DNA of 64,000 nucleotides from UBA10649 sp963755335 (GCA_963755335.1 CAVWJW010000008.1:1-64000); one strand, 5' to 3'; counted from the stretch's first letter, positions 28,039-37,145 are shown. Notes: generated by a model not told the origin, from the sequence alone. Program-made: numbers and translations.

Positions 28039-28542
28039 GTGGCAGGCCCGCATACGCTCGCAGAGACGGAGCGGACGGCCGAGTCGAGAATCGGCGACCT
28101 CGACCTGGACTTCCGCGCGCTCTCGGTTGTTTCGAACCTGTTCCGCGCCGCCAACGCCGTGCGCAATCACTTGGAGAGCACCGTGCTGGCCAAGTCCGAC
28201 CTCACGTGGACTGCCTTCGTGGTGCTGTGGATCGCTTGGATCTGGGGCGAGGCAGAGACTCGCGTGATCGCCGAGGAGTCGGGGGTCTCGAAGGCCACCT
28301 TGAGCGGGGTGCTGAACACCCTCGAGAAGCGGGGCCTCGCAGAGAGGAAGCGCTCGGACGAGGACGGCCGTCTTGTGCTGGTGAGCCTGACCCCCTCGGG
28401 CACGCGCCTGATCAAGCGGCTGTTCCCGGAGATCAACCGGCAGGAGCAGGCAGCCGTGTCCGGCCTCAGCCCGCGACAGCAGGAGATGGCCGCTGAGTTC
28501 CTGCGTGAACTGGTTCTGGCGACCGGCCACCCTGAGGGCTGA
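28039..28542 (+). CDS. MarR-family transcriptional regulator
   Basis: A 167-residue winged-helix dimer: AEESGVSKATLSGVLNTLEKRGL is the recognition helix-turn-helix and KRSDEDGRLVLVSLTPSG the wing. GGGGGA precedes the GTG. MarR proteins commonly repress aromatic catabolic operons and respond to the aromatic ligand. Its place between the gamma-glutamyl genes and the ring-cleavage operon makes it the likely local regulator. It converges on the PuuD-like gene. Confidence 0.87.
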   Translation: MAGPHTLAETERTAESRIGDLDLDFRALSVVSNLFRAANAVRNHLESTVLAKSDLTWTAFVVLWIAWIWGEAETRVIAEESGVSKATLSGVLNTLEKRGLAERKRSDEDGRLVLVSLTPSGTRLIKRLFPEINRQEQAAVSGLSPRQQEMAAEFLRELVLATGHPEG

Positions 28543-28553
28543 GGGGCTCGGGC

Positions 28554-29277
28554 CTAGGCGTCGTCACCCGCTGTGCGGCGGGCCTGCTCCACGAGCGTGA
28601 TGAACGGCTTGAGCTGCGCCGGATCGGCGTCGTAGATGTCCTCGGGGTGCCACTGCACTCCACCCGCCCACGCCGGAGCCTCGATTGCCACGGCCTCGAC
28701 GGTGTCGTCCTCGGCCCGGCCGAGCACCGTGATGCGATCGGCCACCCGGTCGATCGCCTGATGGTGATAGCAGGAGGCGGCCACGCTTCCGGACTCGAAT
28801 CCGAGGTGGTCAGCGTCGTCGGTCAACGCGACCGTGTGCGTGTGGTGGCGGTGGTTGACGTCCATGTCGATGACGAGGGTCCCGCCGAGGAGGGCGTTGA
28901 CCACGTGCAGCCCGCGGCAGACCGCCAGCAGCGGGAGGCCGTTGCCGAGGGCGTAGGCAGCCAGGGTGAAGTCGGTCTCGTCCTGCTGCTCGTTCATGTC
29001 GTAGAGGGACGGGTCGTCGGTCGGCATGCCGTAGCGCCTCGGGAGAGACGTCGCCGCCACCGGGAAGCAGCACGCCGTGAAACCCGGCCAGGCGATGTGC
29101 CCAGTCGATCCCATCGGGACCGTCAGCGGGAAGCAGGGTCATCGGGTCGCCACCGGCGAGCCAGACGGCTTCCATCAGTCGACGGGCCGAGACCAGCCCG
29201 CGATAGCGCAGCGCGCTGGCGGACTCGGTGAATCGGCCGGGTACGGCAATCTTTGGTCGAATCACGCTGACCTCCAT
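28554..29277 (-). pseudogene. Gamma-glutamyl-gamma-aminobutyrate hydrolase-like (PuuD family), one frameshift
   Basis: A class-I amidotransferase-fold peptidase that removes glutamate from gamma-glutamyl compounds. The first frame starts MEVSVIRPKIAVPGRF and runs to GVLLPGGGDVSPE. The second continues RYGMPTDDPSLYDMNEQQD with the nucleophile LLAVCRGLHVVN and the His-Glu pair VQWHPED. The join at about 29036 needs one extra base removed. All catalytic residues are present, so a sequencing indel is likely. It would complete the gamma-glutamylation route begun by the ligase. Confidence 0.83.
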
Positions 29278-29312
29278 CAGGTTGTAGGAGAAGTCTGCCC
29301 TATTCCACTATC

Positions 29313-29328
29313 CGTTCGGGTGCGAACG
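29313..29328. promoter_or_regulatory. Inverted repeat in the ring-cleavage operon promoter
   Basis: CGTTCG and CGAACG flank GGTG in the 112-bp gap between the PuuD-like gene and the aldehyde dehydrogenase. It is adjacent to ACTATCCGTT, whose complement contains the ACGGATAGT also seen at about 27232-27240. A dimeric regulator controlling both divergent units could bind here. Confidence 0.4.
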
Positions 29329-29389
29329 ATCTATGATGTGCCGACGCCGCCTTATGCGGCACCCTCCCCCCGGGCCCGAAGGAGCGTGC

Positions 29390-30851
29390 ATGTCGACTAT
29401 CTCGATCGCCGGTGTCGACGTCGATACCCGGCACTGGATCGGTGGCCAGCGGGTGGCCTCGTCGACCACGTTCGAAGACGTCTCACCGATCGACGGAACC
29501 CTGCTTGGCAACATCAGCCGCGGAGGCAAGGCCCGAGGCTGATGCGGCGGTGGCCGCGGCCAAGGCAGCCTTCCCCGCGTGGGCTCGCCTCACGCCGGCC
29601 GAGCGCGCTGCGATCCTGCACAAGGTGGCCGACAACCTCGAGGCGCACATCGAGGAGCTCTCCCAGATCGAGACGCTCGACAACGGGTCGCTGCTGCGCT
29701 CACATCGCCGCGGAGTCATGCCGCGAGTCGTGATGAACGTCCGGTTCTTCGCCGACTACGCGGTCGAGCAGCTGAAGCACCCCGTGTTCCAGACCCGTGG
29801 CCACGACAACGTGGTGTCGTGGGATCCGTCCGGCGTCGCGGTGATCATCACGCCGTGGAATGCGCCGTTGATGCTGGCGACGTGGCGGATCGGTCCCGCG
29901 TTGGCGTCCGGCGACACCGTCGTCCTCAAGCCGCCGGAGTGGGCCCCGCTCACCGCGTCGTACTTCGCGCAACTGGCCCATGAGGCCGGCCTGCCGGCGG
30001 GGGTGTTCAACGTCGTCCAGGGCTTCGGGGTCGAGGCGGGCGCCCCGCTGACCGAGAGCCCCGACGTGGCGCGCATCTGCTTCACCGGATCGGTGCCCAC
30101 GGCGAAGGTCATCGCTCGCGCCGCCGCAGAGAACCTCGTGCCATGCTCGTTCGAGCTCGGCGGCAAGAGCCCCACGGTGATCCTCGACGACGCTGACCTC
30201 GACCTCGCCGTCGATCTGGCGATCGAGCAGTACGACAACGCCGGGCAGGTCTGCCTGGCTGGCACGCGCCTACTCGTCCAGGACGGCATCGCGGATGCCT
30301 TCGCCGAGCGTTTCGCCGTGCGGGCCGCGCAGATCCGGCAGGGAGATCCTCGCGACGAGGAGACCCAGATCGGGCCGAACATCCACCTCAAGCACATCGA
30401 GCGGGTGCAGGGATTCGTCGACCGGGCGAGGTCCGACGGTGCCACCATCGCCTACGGCGGTGAGGTCAACACCGAGCTCGGGACGCACTACTTCAAGCCC
30501 ACGCTGGTCCGCGATGCCAGGCCCGGCAGCGAGATCCTCACCCAGGAGGTGTTCGGACCCGTCCTGACGATGCAGACCTTCGGCTCTGACGAGGACGGCC
30601 TCGAGCTCGCCAACGGGACCGAGTTCGGCCTCGCCGCCTGTGTGGTCACGGGCAGCCGCGAGCGCGCCGAGGCGTTCACGCAGCGGCTGGTCGCCGGGAC
30701 GATCTGGGTCAACTGCTTCTTCGTGCGCGACCTGTCCGCCCCGTTCGGTGGATCGAAGAAGTCCGGGATCGGCCGCGAGGGCGGCGTCTGGTCCTTCGAC
30801 TTCTATGCAGATGTCAAGAACACCGTCTTCGCCCCCAATGGCTGGAAGTAA
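29390..30851 (+). pseudogene. Aldehyde dehydrogenase (5-carboxymethyl-2-hydroxymuconate semialdehyde type), one frameshift
   Basis: NAD-dependent oxidation of the ring-cleavage semialdehyde. The ATG at 29390 follows GAAGGAG. The first frame gives DTRHWIGGQRVASSTTFEDVSPIDG; after about 29533 a second frame continues ADAAVAAAKAAFPAWARLTPAERA to the end. One extra C in GCCCGAGG explains the shift. Downstream motifs are intact: the general base in FELGGKSP and the nucleophile NAGQVCLAG. The reconstructed ~486 residues and the adjacent dioxygenase support an HpaE role. Confidence 0.85.
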
Positions 30852-30861
30852 GGAGAACACG

Positions 30862-31758
30862 ATGGGTGAGGTTGTCGGCGCAGGATTCCTGTCGCATGTC
30901 CCCACGATCATGCTGCCTCTCGAGACACGTCTGGAGCTCAACCAGGGCAAGGAGATCTCGCTGGTCCCTGCGCTGAACAAGCTGCGTGAGGACAAGTTCG
31001 CGACCCTCGACTACGACACCGTGATCGTGCTCGACTCCCACTGGTTCACGACGGTCGAGTTCATCGTGACCGCGCAGGACCGTCGAGCCGGGCTGTTCAC
31101 CGCAGAGGAGCTGCCGCGCGGCATGTGCCGGATCCCCTACGACTGGCGCGGCGATCCCGAGCTCGCCCTTGCTATCGCCGCGGAGGCAGAGAGTCAGGAC
31201 ACCTGGATCACGCCCATCGACGACCAGTACCTCCCCCTGTACTACCCGTCGATCAACATGTGGAGCTACCTCGGCAAGGGTCTCGACAAGCAGTGGATCT
31301 CCATGAGCGTGTGCCAGACCGGCGACACCGAGGACTACCTGCGCGTGGGTCGGGCGATCGGTGAGGCCATCAGGAAGACGGACCGCAAGGTGATCCTGAT
31401 CGCGACGGGATCGTTGTCGCACACGTTCTATCCACTGCGCGAGCTGCGCAACCACGAGGCCAGCGATCCGTCGCACATCATCAGCCGCGAGGCCTACGAC
31501 GCCGATCAGCAGCGTCTCCAGTGGTTCGCCGAAGGACGTCACGACCTCGTACTGCAGACCATGGACGAGTTCATGCCGGTCCGCCCCGAGGGCAAGTTCG
31601 CCCACTACCTGATGATGGCCGCGGCGCTGGGGGAGCAGGACTTCTGCGCCCCCGGCGTCCAGATCAGCGACTACGAGAACTCGATCGGCACCAGTCAGGT
31701 GCACGTGTGGTTCGACCGCCCGATGACCGGGTGGACACGACAGGGAGCTGCTGCGTGA
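30862..31758 (+). CDS. Class III extradiol dioxygenase (3,4-dihydroxyphenylacetate 2,3-dioxygenase-like)
   Basis: It would open a catechol ring, most likely homoprotocatechuate, next to a hydroxyl. The 298-residue protein is of the LigB/HpaD superfamily: the iron-ligand region GAGFLSHVPT, VIVLDSHWFTTVEF, FTAEELPRGM, then VILIATGSLSHTF carrying the catalytic His. AAGGAG precedes the ATG. It lies between genes for an HpaE-like dehydrogenase and an HpaG-like isomerase, the usual homoprotocatechuate set. HpaD is a strong guess; other catechols are possible. Confidence 0.85.
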   Translation: MGEVVGAGFLSHVPTIMLPLETRLELNQGKEISLVPALNKLREDKFATLDYDTVIVLDSHWFTTVEFIVTAQDRRAGLFTAEELPRGMCRIPYDWRGDPELALAIAAEAESQDTWITPIDDQYLPLYYPSINMWSYLGKGLDKQWISMSVCQTGDTEDYLRVGRAIGEAIRKTDRKVILIATGSLSHTFYPLRELRNHEASDPSHIISREAYDADQQRLQWFAEGRHDLVLQTMDEFMPVRPEGKFAHYLMMAAALGEQDFCAPGVQISDYENSIGTSQVHVWFDRPMTGWTRQGAAA

Positions 31759-32630
31759 CCGAGTACCGACGCGTCCTGCTCGAGGGCGCCCCCGTCCAGA
31801 CCATCCGGCACGGCGACGAGCTGGTGGCGGCCGACGGCCGGGTGGTGGGTGTCGACGACGCCATTCACCTGCCGCCGAGCGAGCCCACCAAGATCATCGC
31901 GGTGCACCTGAACTACCAGTCGCGCACGGACGAGTTCTTGACGAAGCTGCCGGCCGCGCCGACGTACTTCCACAAGCCGATCACGGCGCTGAATTCGCAC
32001 AAGGGGGCCATCTTGCGCCCCGAGCGGTGCAAGTGGCTCAACTACGAAGGCGAGATCGTCATCGTCATCGGCCGCACGTGCCGGAACGTCTCCCCGGACG
32101 AGGCCAGTGACTACATCGCCGGCTACACCGTGGGAAACGACTACGGCCTGCACGACTTCCGCGACACGGACGCCGGCTCCATGCTGCGCGTCAAGGGATC
32201 CGACACCCTGGCGCCGGTGGGCCCGGGCCTGGTGACCGGATGGGACTTCCATGACAAGGGCATCCAGACCCGAGTCAATGGCGTGGTGAAGCAGGACTCG
32301 ACGACGGCGGAGATGGAGTGGGACATGCACTACCTCGTCGCCGACATCGCCCGCACGATCACGCTGGTTCCCGGCGACATCCTCTTCTCGGGCACGCCGG
32401 CGTTCTCCCGCACCGTCTACCCCGGCGACATCGTCGAGGTGGAGGTGGAGGGGCTGGGCACCCTCTCCAACACGATCGTCCAGGGCCCGGTGCCGATCCG
32501 CGACGACTGCGGCGCACAGCCGACCGAGTCCGAAGAGGTCATCTCGACGGCCATGGGCGGCGACTGGGAGTTCCGCGGCATCCGCACTCCGTCCAAGGAT
32601 CTCTACCCGTCGACCGTCGAGGAGAAGTAG
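31755..32630 (+). CDS. Fumarylacetoacetate hydrolase-family isomerase/decarboxylase (HpaG-like)
   Basis: The 291-residue FAH-fold enzyme would isomerise or decarboxylate the oxidised ring-cleavage product. Metal ligands are in LNYEGEIVIVIG and GNDYGLHDFRDTDAG, and the C-terminal FAH motif is DILFSGTPAFSRTVYPGD. It begins with a GTG overlapping the dioxygenase stop (GTGA). The N-terminal ~45 residues resemble the short lid region of single-domain HpaG proteins. No downstream HpaH hydratase or HpaI aldolase gene is present in this window. Confidence 0.85.
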   Translation: MTEYRRVLLEGAPVQTIRHGDELVAADGRVVGVDDAIHLPPSEPTKIIAVHLNYQSRTDEFLTKLPAAPTYFHKPITALNSHKGAILRPERCKWLNYEGEIVIVIGRTCRNVSPDEASDYIAGYTVGNDYGLHDFRDTDAGSMLRVKGSDTLAPVGPGLVTGWDFHDKGIQTRVNGVVKQDSTTAEMEWDMHYLVADIARTITLVPGDILFSGTPAFSRTVYPGDIVEVEVEGLGTLSNTIVQGPVPIRDDCGAQPTESEEVISTAMGGDWEFRGIRTPSKDLYPSTVEEK

Positions 32631-32634
32631 CGCG

Positions 32635-33444
32635 ATGTCGAACTCGATGGGCTTCCTGCCCCCGTACACCGCGTCCGGCCGCACTGCGGTCGTGCCCGAC
32701 ATGCCCTGGCACTACTCGGGAACCCTGCTCACGGTCGAGTACCGCACCGACCCGGCCAATGTGCGAGCCATCCTCCCGCCCGACGTGGACCTTGCCCCCG
32801 AGGATCCCGGCGCTGTGGCATTCATCTGGGCGGACTGGCAGTCCTGCAGCTCGTCGTTCGAGGAGCTCCTCGACCCGGTGAAGTCGCAGTACCTCGAGGC
32901 GTTCGTCGTGGTCCGCTGCTCGTATCAGGGGGTCACGTACAGCCGGTGCGTGCTCATCTGGGTCACCACCGACTTCGCCATCGCCCGTGGCTGGTTCCAG
33001 GGCTACCCCAAGAAGCTCGGGAGCGCCTACGTCACGCGCCCGTACGCCCGTGGCAAGGCGACGTCGCGCATCGGCGAGGGCGGCACGTTCGGGGCCTCCT
33101 TGGCCGCGTATGACCACCGTCTCGCGACGGCCAAGGTCACGCTGCGCGAGCCGGCGGCGTCGAACGGCTTCGTCAACGGCCACAAGATGCTGCACCATCG
33201 GATGGTGCCATCCCTGGTCCCCGGCGCGGGCATGTCGCTGAACCAGGTCGTCACGATGGGCGGGGTCGACCTCGACCTCGGCCAGCCTTGGGTCGGCGAC
33301 GCGGACCTCAGCCTGTTCGACTCCCCGTGGGACGAGCCGGCCTCCCTGCTCCCGGTCGACGAGATCATCGCCGGCTACTTCTGCGAGGTGGGCACCACGT
33401 TCAACGGCGGCGCCCTCCTGACCGATCACTCACAGCCCATCTGA
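32635..33444 (+). CDS. Acetoacetate decarboxylase-family protein
   Basis: The 269-residue protein has the ADC fold: the Lys-Lys pair of the Schiff-base site in FQGYPKKLGSAYVTRPY, preceded by CVLIWVTTDFAIARGWF. Family members decarboxylate beta-keto acids or act as aldolase-dehydratases on 2-oxo acids. It sits 4 bases after the HpaG-like gene and before the P450 gene, so it probably handles an aliphatic intermediate of ring degradation. That placement is unusual for the family; its exact reaction is unknown. Confidence 0.8.
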   Translation: MSNSMGFLPPYTASGRTAVVPDMPWHYSGTLLTVEYRTDPANVRAILPPDVDLAPEDPGAVAFIWADWQSCSSSFEELLDPVKSQYLEAFVVVRCSYQGVTYSRCVLIWVTTDFAIARGWFQGYPKKLGSAYVTRPYARGKATSRIGEGGTFGASLAAYDHRLATAKVTLREPAASNGFVNGHKMLHHRMVPSLVPGAGMSLNQVVTMGGVDLDLGQPWVGDADLSLFDSPWDEPASLLPVDEIIAGYFCEVGTTFNGGALLTDHSQPI

Positions 33445-33476
33445 CCACTGCGACCCACCCCGATCCGAGGAGAACA

Positions 33477-34736
33477 ATGAAGCCCACGCCCGTGCCGCTC
33501 AGCGAGGTCGACCTCACCAACCTCGACTACTTCGTCAGTAACGAGGCGTGGGGGATGTTCGACACGCTGCGCGCTGAGGATCCCCTGCACTGGCAGGACG
33601 AGAACGACAGCGACGGCCACGGGTTCTGGTCCGTTACCCGGTACGAGGACATCGAGATGGTGAACAAGGACGGTGACACGTTCACGTCCACCCAGTTCGT
33701 CAACCTGGAGGAGCCCCCCGCGGAGTTCCAGGACCTGCGGCGCTCGATCCTCGAGTCCGACGGCTCCCGTCACATGGCTCTGCGGAAGCTCCTGCAGCGC
33801 GACTTCAGCGTGGCGCAGCTGCGTCGCTACGAGGACTTCCTGCGCGACCTGGCCAAGGTGTCGATCAACGACGCACTCGTGCGCGAGGACGTCGACTTCG
33901 TCGATGCCATCGCCGCGGACTTCCCGATCAACGTCCTGGCACGGCTGCTCGACGTGCCCGACGACATGATCCCGCAGCTCATCACCTGGGGTAACACCAT
34001 CGTCGGCTTCTCCGATCCCGAGCTGACCAACGTGCTGGTGAACAGCGACGAGGCGCAGCAGTGGACGCATCTGCCGTTCCGCAACCCGGTGTCGATGGAG
34101 ATCTTCGAGTACGGCCGCCAGCTCGCCGCCGAGCGCAAGGGCGGGGACGGCGAGGACCTCATCAGCAAGATCGTCAACCGGCTGCCGGACGACGGCATCC
34201 CCCTGTCGGACTCGGACTTCGACAACTACTTCCTCCTTCTCGTGGTCGCGGGCAACGAGACGACCCGTCAGGCGATGACGCTGTCGATGAAGGGCCTGAT
34301 GGACCACCCCGACCAGATGCAGTACTTCATCGACAACATGGACAAGTCGCAGATCATGGTCGAGGAGCTCATCCGCTACGCGTCGCCGGTCTACCACTTC
34401 CGTCGCACGGCGACCAAGGACGTCGAGATGCACGGCAAGACCATCAAGGAGGGCGACAAGGTCGTCATGTGGTTCGCCTCAGGCAACCGCGATGACGCGA
34501 AGTTCGCCGATCCGTACGGTCTCGACCTCACGCGCTTCCCGAACGATCACATGACCTTCGGCAAGGGTCCGCACAGCTGCCTGGGCGCGAACCTCGCACG
34601 CATGGAGATCCGCATCCTGTTCGAGGAGCTCCTGCCCCGCCTCGCGTCGATCGAGCAGACCGGCGACATCGAGCGCGTGCGCAGCAACTTCGTCAACGGT
34701 GTGAAGCGATTCCCCGTGCGGGTCAAGGCGAAGTAG
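33477..34736 (+). CDS. Cytochrome P450
   Basis: A 419-residue soluble class-I type P450. The oxygen-activation helix is A258-GNETTR, the K-helix is EELIRYASPVYHFRR, and the heme loop FGKGPHSCLG carries the axial thiolate Cys368. AGGAGA precedes the ATG. The next gene, only 2 bases away, encodes a PDR-type reductase with its own 2Fe-2S domain, so the pair could work without a separate ferredoxin, like a split form of the fused CYP116B enzymes. In context it may hydroxylate or O-demethylate an aromatic compound to give the catechol cut by the dioxygenase. Confidence 0.92.
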   Translation: MKPTPVPLSEVDLTNLDYFVSNEAWGMFDTLRAEDPLHWQDENDSDGHGFWSVTRYEDIEMVNKDGDTFTSTQFVNLEEPPAEFQDLRRSILESDGSRHMALRKLLQRDFSVAQLRRYEDFLRDLAKVSINDALVREDVDFVDAIAADFPINVLARLLDVPDDMIPQLITWGNTIVGFSDPELTNVLVNSDEAQQWTHLPFRNPVSMEIFEYGRQLAAERKGGDGEDLISKIVNRLPDDGIPLSDSDFDNYFLLLVVAGNETTRQAMTLSMKGLMDHPDQMQYFIDNMDKSQIMVEELIRYASPVYHFRRTATKDVEMHGKTIKEGDKVVMWFASGNRDDAKFADPYGLDLTRFPNDHMTFGKGPHSCLGANLARMEIRILFEELLPRLASIEQTGDIERVRSNFVNGVKRFPVRVKAK

Positions 34737-34738
34737 GC

Positions 34739-35710
34739 ATGACAGAGACGCCCACCACCCTCAAGGAGTACGAGGCCGACCTGCTGGTCGAATCCGTGGA
34801 GCTGGCGGCAGACGATGTCGTCATCCTGACGCTCGCGCATCCGGACGGCCAGACGCTTCCGACGTGGACGCCCGGTGCGCACGTCGACCTGGTGCTGACC
34901 GACGACCTCGTCCGTCAGTACTCGCTGTGCTCGTCCCCGTCGGACAGTCATCGTCTCCAGGTCGGTGTGCTGCGCGCCGAGGACAGCCGAGGTGGGTCGA
35001 CGTACATCCACGACAAGGTGGCCCAGGGAAGCACCGTCCGCATCCGCGGGCCGCGCAACCACTTTCCGCTGGTGTCCTCGCCCAAGTACCTGTTCATCGC
35101 AGGCGGCATCGGGGTCACGCCGATGCTGCCGATGATCGAGGAGGCCGAGGCTGTCGGAGCGGACTGGGAACTCGTCTACGGAGGTCGCACTCGCGCGTCG
35201 ATGGCGTTCATCTCGACTCTCGAGCAATACGGCGACAAGGTGACTCTCGTGCCGCGCGATGAGTCGCAACCGTCGTTGAGCGGACGGATCGACACGCTGC
35301 TCGGCACCCCGCGACCGGACACCCTTGTCTACTGCTGCGGACCCGAGGCGCTGCTCGAGGCTGTTGAAGCCGCCTGTGCCTCGTGGCCGTCAGGGGCCCT
35401 CCATGTGGAGCGATTCCACGCCAAGGCAGTCGAAGGCGAGGACACCGCCTTCGAGGTGGTGCTCGCGAGGTCTGGCCAGACCATCACCGTGCCACCGGGC
35501 CAGTCGATCTTCCACGCGGTGGAAGAGCTGGGCATCCCGGTGCTCGGGTCCTGTCACGAAGGCGTCTGCGGAACGTGCGAGACCGTCGTCCTCGAGGGCG
35601 ACGTCGACCACCGCGATGTCGTCCTCAGCGACTCGGAGAAGGCGTCGAACGAGACCATGATGGTGTGCGTCTCCCGGTGCCGCGGCGACCGACTCGTCAT
35701 CGACCTGTGA
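34739..35710 (+). CDS. Phthalate dioxygenase reductase-type oxidoreductase (flavin, NAD(P), 2Fe-2S)
   Basis: A 323-residue electron-transfer protein moving electrons from NAD(P)H to an oxygenase. Order of domains: flavin-binding barrel with RQYSLCSS at about residues 59-66, nucleotide domain with IAGGIGVTPMLPM and YCCGPEALL, then a C-terminal plant-type 2Fe-2S domain with Cys272, Cys277, Cys280 and Cys310. This order is that of VanB/PDR and of the CYP116B reductase module. It is placed between the P450 and the Rieske-like gene, so its natural partner could be either. Confidence 0.92.
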   Translation: MTETPTTLKEYEADLLVESVELAADDVVILTLAHPDGQTLPTWTPGAHVDLVLTDDLVRQYSLCSSPSDSHRLQVGVLRAEDSRGGSTYIHDKVAQGSTVRIRGPRNHFPLVSSPKYLFIAGGIGVTPMLPMIEEAEAVGADWELVYGGRTRASMAFISTLEQYGDKVTLVPRDESQPSLSGRIDTLLGTPRPDTLVYCCGPEALLEAVEAACASWPSGALHVERFHAKAVEGEDTAFEVVLARSGQTITVPPGQSIFHAVEELGIPVLGSCHEGVCGTCETVVLEGDVDHRDVVLSDSEKASNETMMVCVSRCRGDRLVIDL

Positions 35711-35723
35711 GGGGAACACGACC

Positions 35724-36764
35724 ATGACCCAGCCATTCCACGGCCGCGTCGCGATGCCGGTGGTCGTGCCGACCGACTGCTGGTACGCCGTCACGCCGTC
35801 GTCCGCCATCGGCCACGAGCTCACCGCCTTGCGCGTCGTTGGTCGACCCGTCGTCCTCTTCCGCACCAGTGACGGCGAGGCCGTCGCCCTCGAGGATCGA
35901 TGCGCGCACCGTGCCTACCCGCTCAGCGCGGGCACCCTGGACGGCGACACCATCCGTTGCGGACTGTGCGGCTTCGTCTACGACGCCGGCGGCCAGTGCG
36001 TGCATGTGCCCACCCAGTCACGCGTGCCGCTCGGCGCCCACGTCGACGCCTATCCGGTCCGCGAGTCGGACGGCCTCGTCTGGGTCTGGTTCGGCGAGCC
36101 AGGGCGGGCCCGCCTTCACCGACTGCCCGAGCTCCCGTGGCTGGCCGATCCCGCGTGGGCGACCGTGCGCGGAGAGCAGCAGGTGGCGGCCAGCTTCCTA
36201 CTGCTGCACGAGAACTTCGCCGATGTCACGCAGGTGCCGTTCGTGGCGCCGGAGATCTCGCCCGCCGTCCTCGGCTCGGTGCCTCCGCCGCTCCAGGTCA
36301 CCGTCAGCGAGACGACTGTCTCGTTGCGGCGGGAGTTCCCGCCGGCCCGCATGCCGGCGTGGCAGTCGGCACTCGTCGGGCTGCCCGAGACGGAGGAATT
36401 CGCCACTGTTCAGGAGGGCTACCTCCTCTCACCGGCAGTGTGGGTCGACTACTGGGATGTCCAGACCACGCCGGACTCGTGGGCCCGCCTGCGGTTCACC
36501 CAGCTCGTCACGCCGATCGACGAGCGCAGCAGCCGGCTCTTGTGGGCGGTCAGCCGGGACTTCGCCGTCGCCGACGGATCAGCCACCGAGGAGCTGACCG
36601 CGATGTTCGGCAACTACTACGCCCGGGTGCTCGTCGCGATGGAGACCGCGCAGGGCGTCATCGACCTCGACGGTCCAGGACGAGAGGTCAACGTCAGCGC
36701 CGACGTGGTCGGACTGAAGATCCGGGAGATCGTCGAGGCGCTGCTGGTCGAAGAGGGTGCCTGA
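35724..36764 (+). CDS. Rieske oxygenase homologue lacking catalytic-iron ligands (VanA-like)
   Basis: The 346-residue protein aligns along its length with VanA-type terminal oxygenases but key residues are changed. In the Rieske domain Cys60 and His62 (RCAHR) are present, while the second pair is Cys79-Gly-Leu-Cys82 where Cys-x2-His is standard. In the catalytic domain ENFADVTQVPFVAPE keeps the bridging Asp167 but has Gln170 and Ala175 in place of the two iron-binding His. The bases at 35961-35975 and 36205-36250 read clearly with no frame problem. It may bind an altered cluster and is unlikely to be an oxygenase. It starts 14 bases after the reductase. Confidence 0.85.
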   Translation: MTQPFHGRVAMPVVVPTDCWYAVTPSSAIGHELTALRVVGRPVVLFRTSDGEAVALEDRCAHRAYPLSAGTLDGDTIRCGLCGFVYDAGGQCVHVPTQSRVPLGAHVDAYPVRESDGLVWVWFGEPGRARLHRLPELPWLADPAWATVRGEQQVAASFLLLHENFADVTQVPFVAPEISPAVLGSVPPPLQVTVSETTVSLRREFPPARMPAWQSALVGLPETEEFATVQEGYLLSPAVWVDYWDVQTTPDSWARLRFTQLVTPIDERSSRLLWAVSRDFAVADGSATEELTAMFGNYYARVLVAMETAQGVIDLDGPGREVNVSADVVGLKIREIVEALLVEEGA

Positions 36765-37144
36765 TGATCGAGCTGATGACCGGCCTGCCTGACGATGTCG
36801 TGGCTTTCACGGCGAAGGGCGAGGTGACGTCGTCCGACTATCGAGAGGTCTTGGTCCCGGCAGTGCGCGACGCGCTCACCCGTCACGAGCGCATCCGCCT
36901 CCTGTATGTGCTCGGTGCCGAGTTCACCGGCTACAGCGGCGCTGCCCTGTGGGACGACGCCGTCGTCGGCACGGAGCACTTCTCGCACTTCGACCGCATG
37001 GCCGTCGTGAGCGACAAGGAGTGGGTCCGTCACTCGGTGAACGCCTTCGCGTGGATGATGCCGACGCGCATCAAGGTCTACGCCGACAGCGAGCAGGCCG
37101 AGGCACTGGCCTGGGTCACTGAGTCGCCACGTGATGCTGAATAG
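36764..37144 (+). CDS. SpoIIAA-like (STAS/Crotonase-like fold, DUF3478) protein
   Basis: A 126-residue protein: MTGLPDDVVAFTAKGEVTSSDYREVLVPAV at the start, RIRLLYVLGAEFTGYSGAALWDD and FDRMAVVSDKEWVRHSV are signatures of the lipid- or ligand-binding SpoIIAA-like family. Its start overlaps the stop of the Rieske-like gene (TGATG), so translation is coupled. No phosphorylatable partner system is nearby. Its role in the operon is unknown. Confidence 0.8.
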   Translation: MIELMTGLPDDVVAFTAKGEVTSSDYREVLVPAVRDALTRHERIRLLYVLGAEFTGYSGAALWDDAVVGTEHFSHFDRMAVVSDKEWVRHSVNAFAWMMPTRIKVYADSEQAEALAWVTESPRDAE

Positions 37145-37145
37145 C

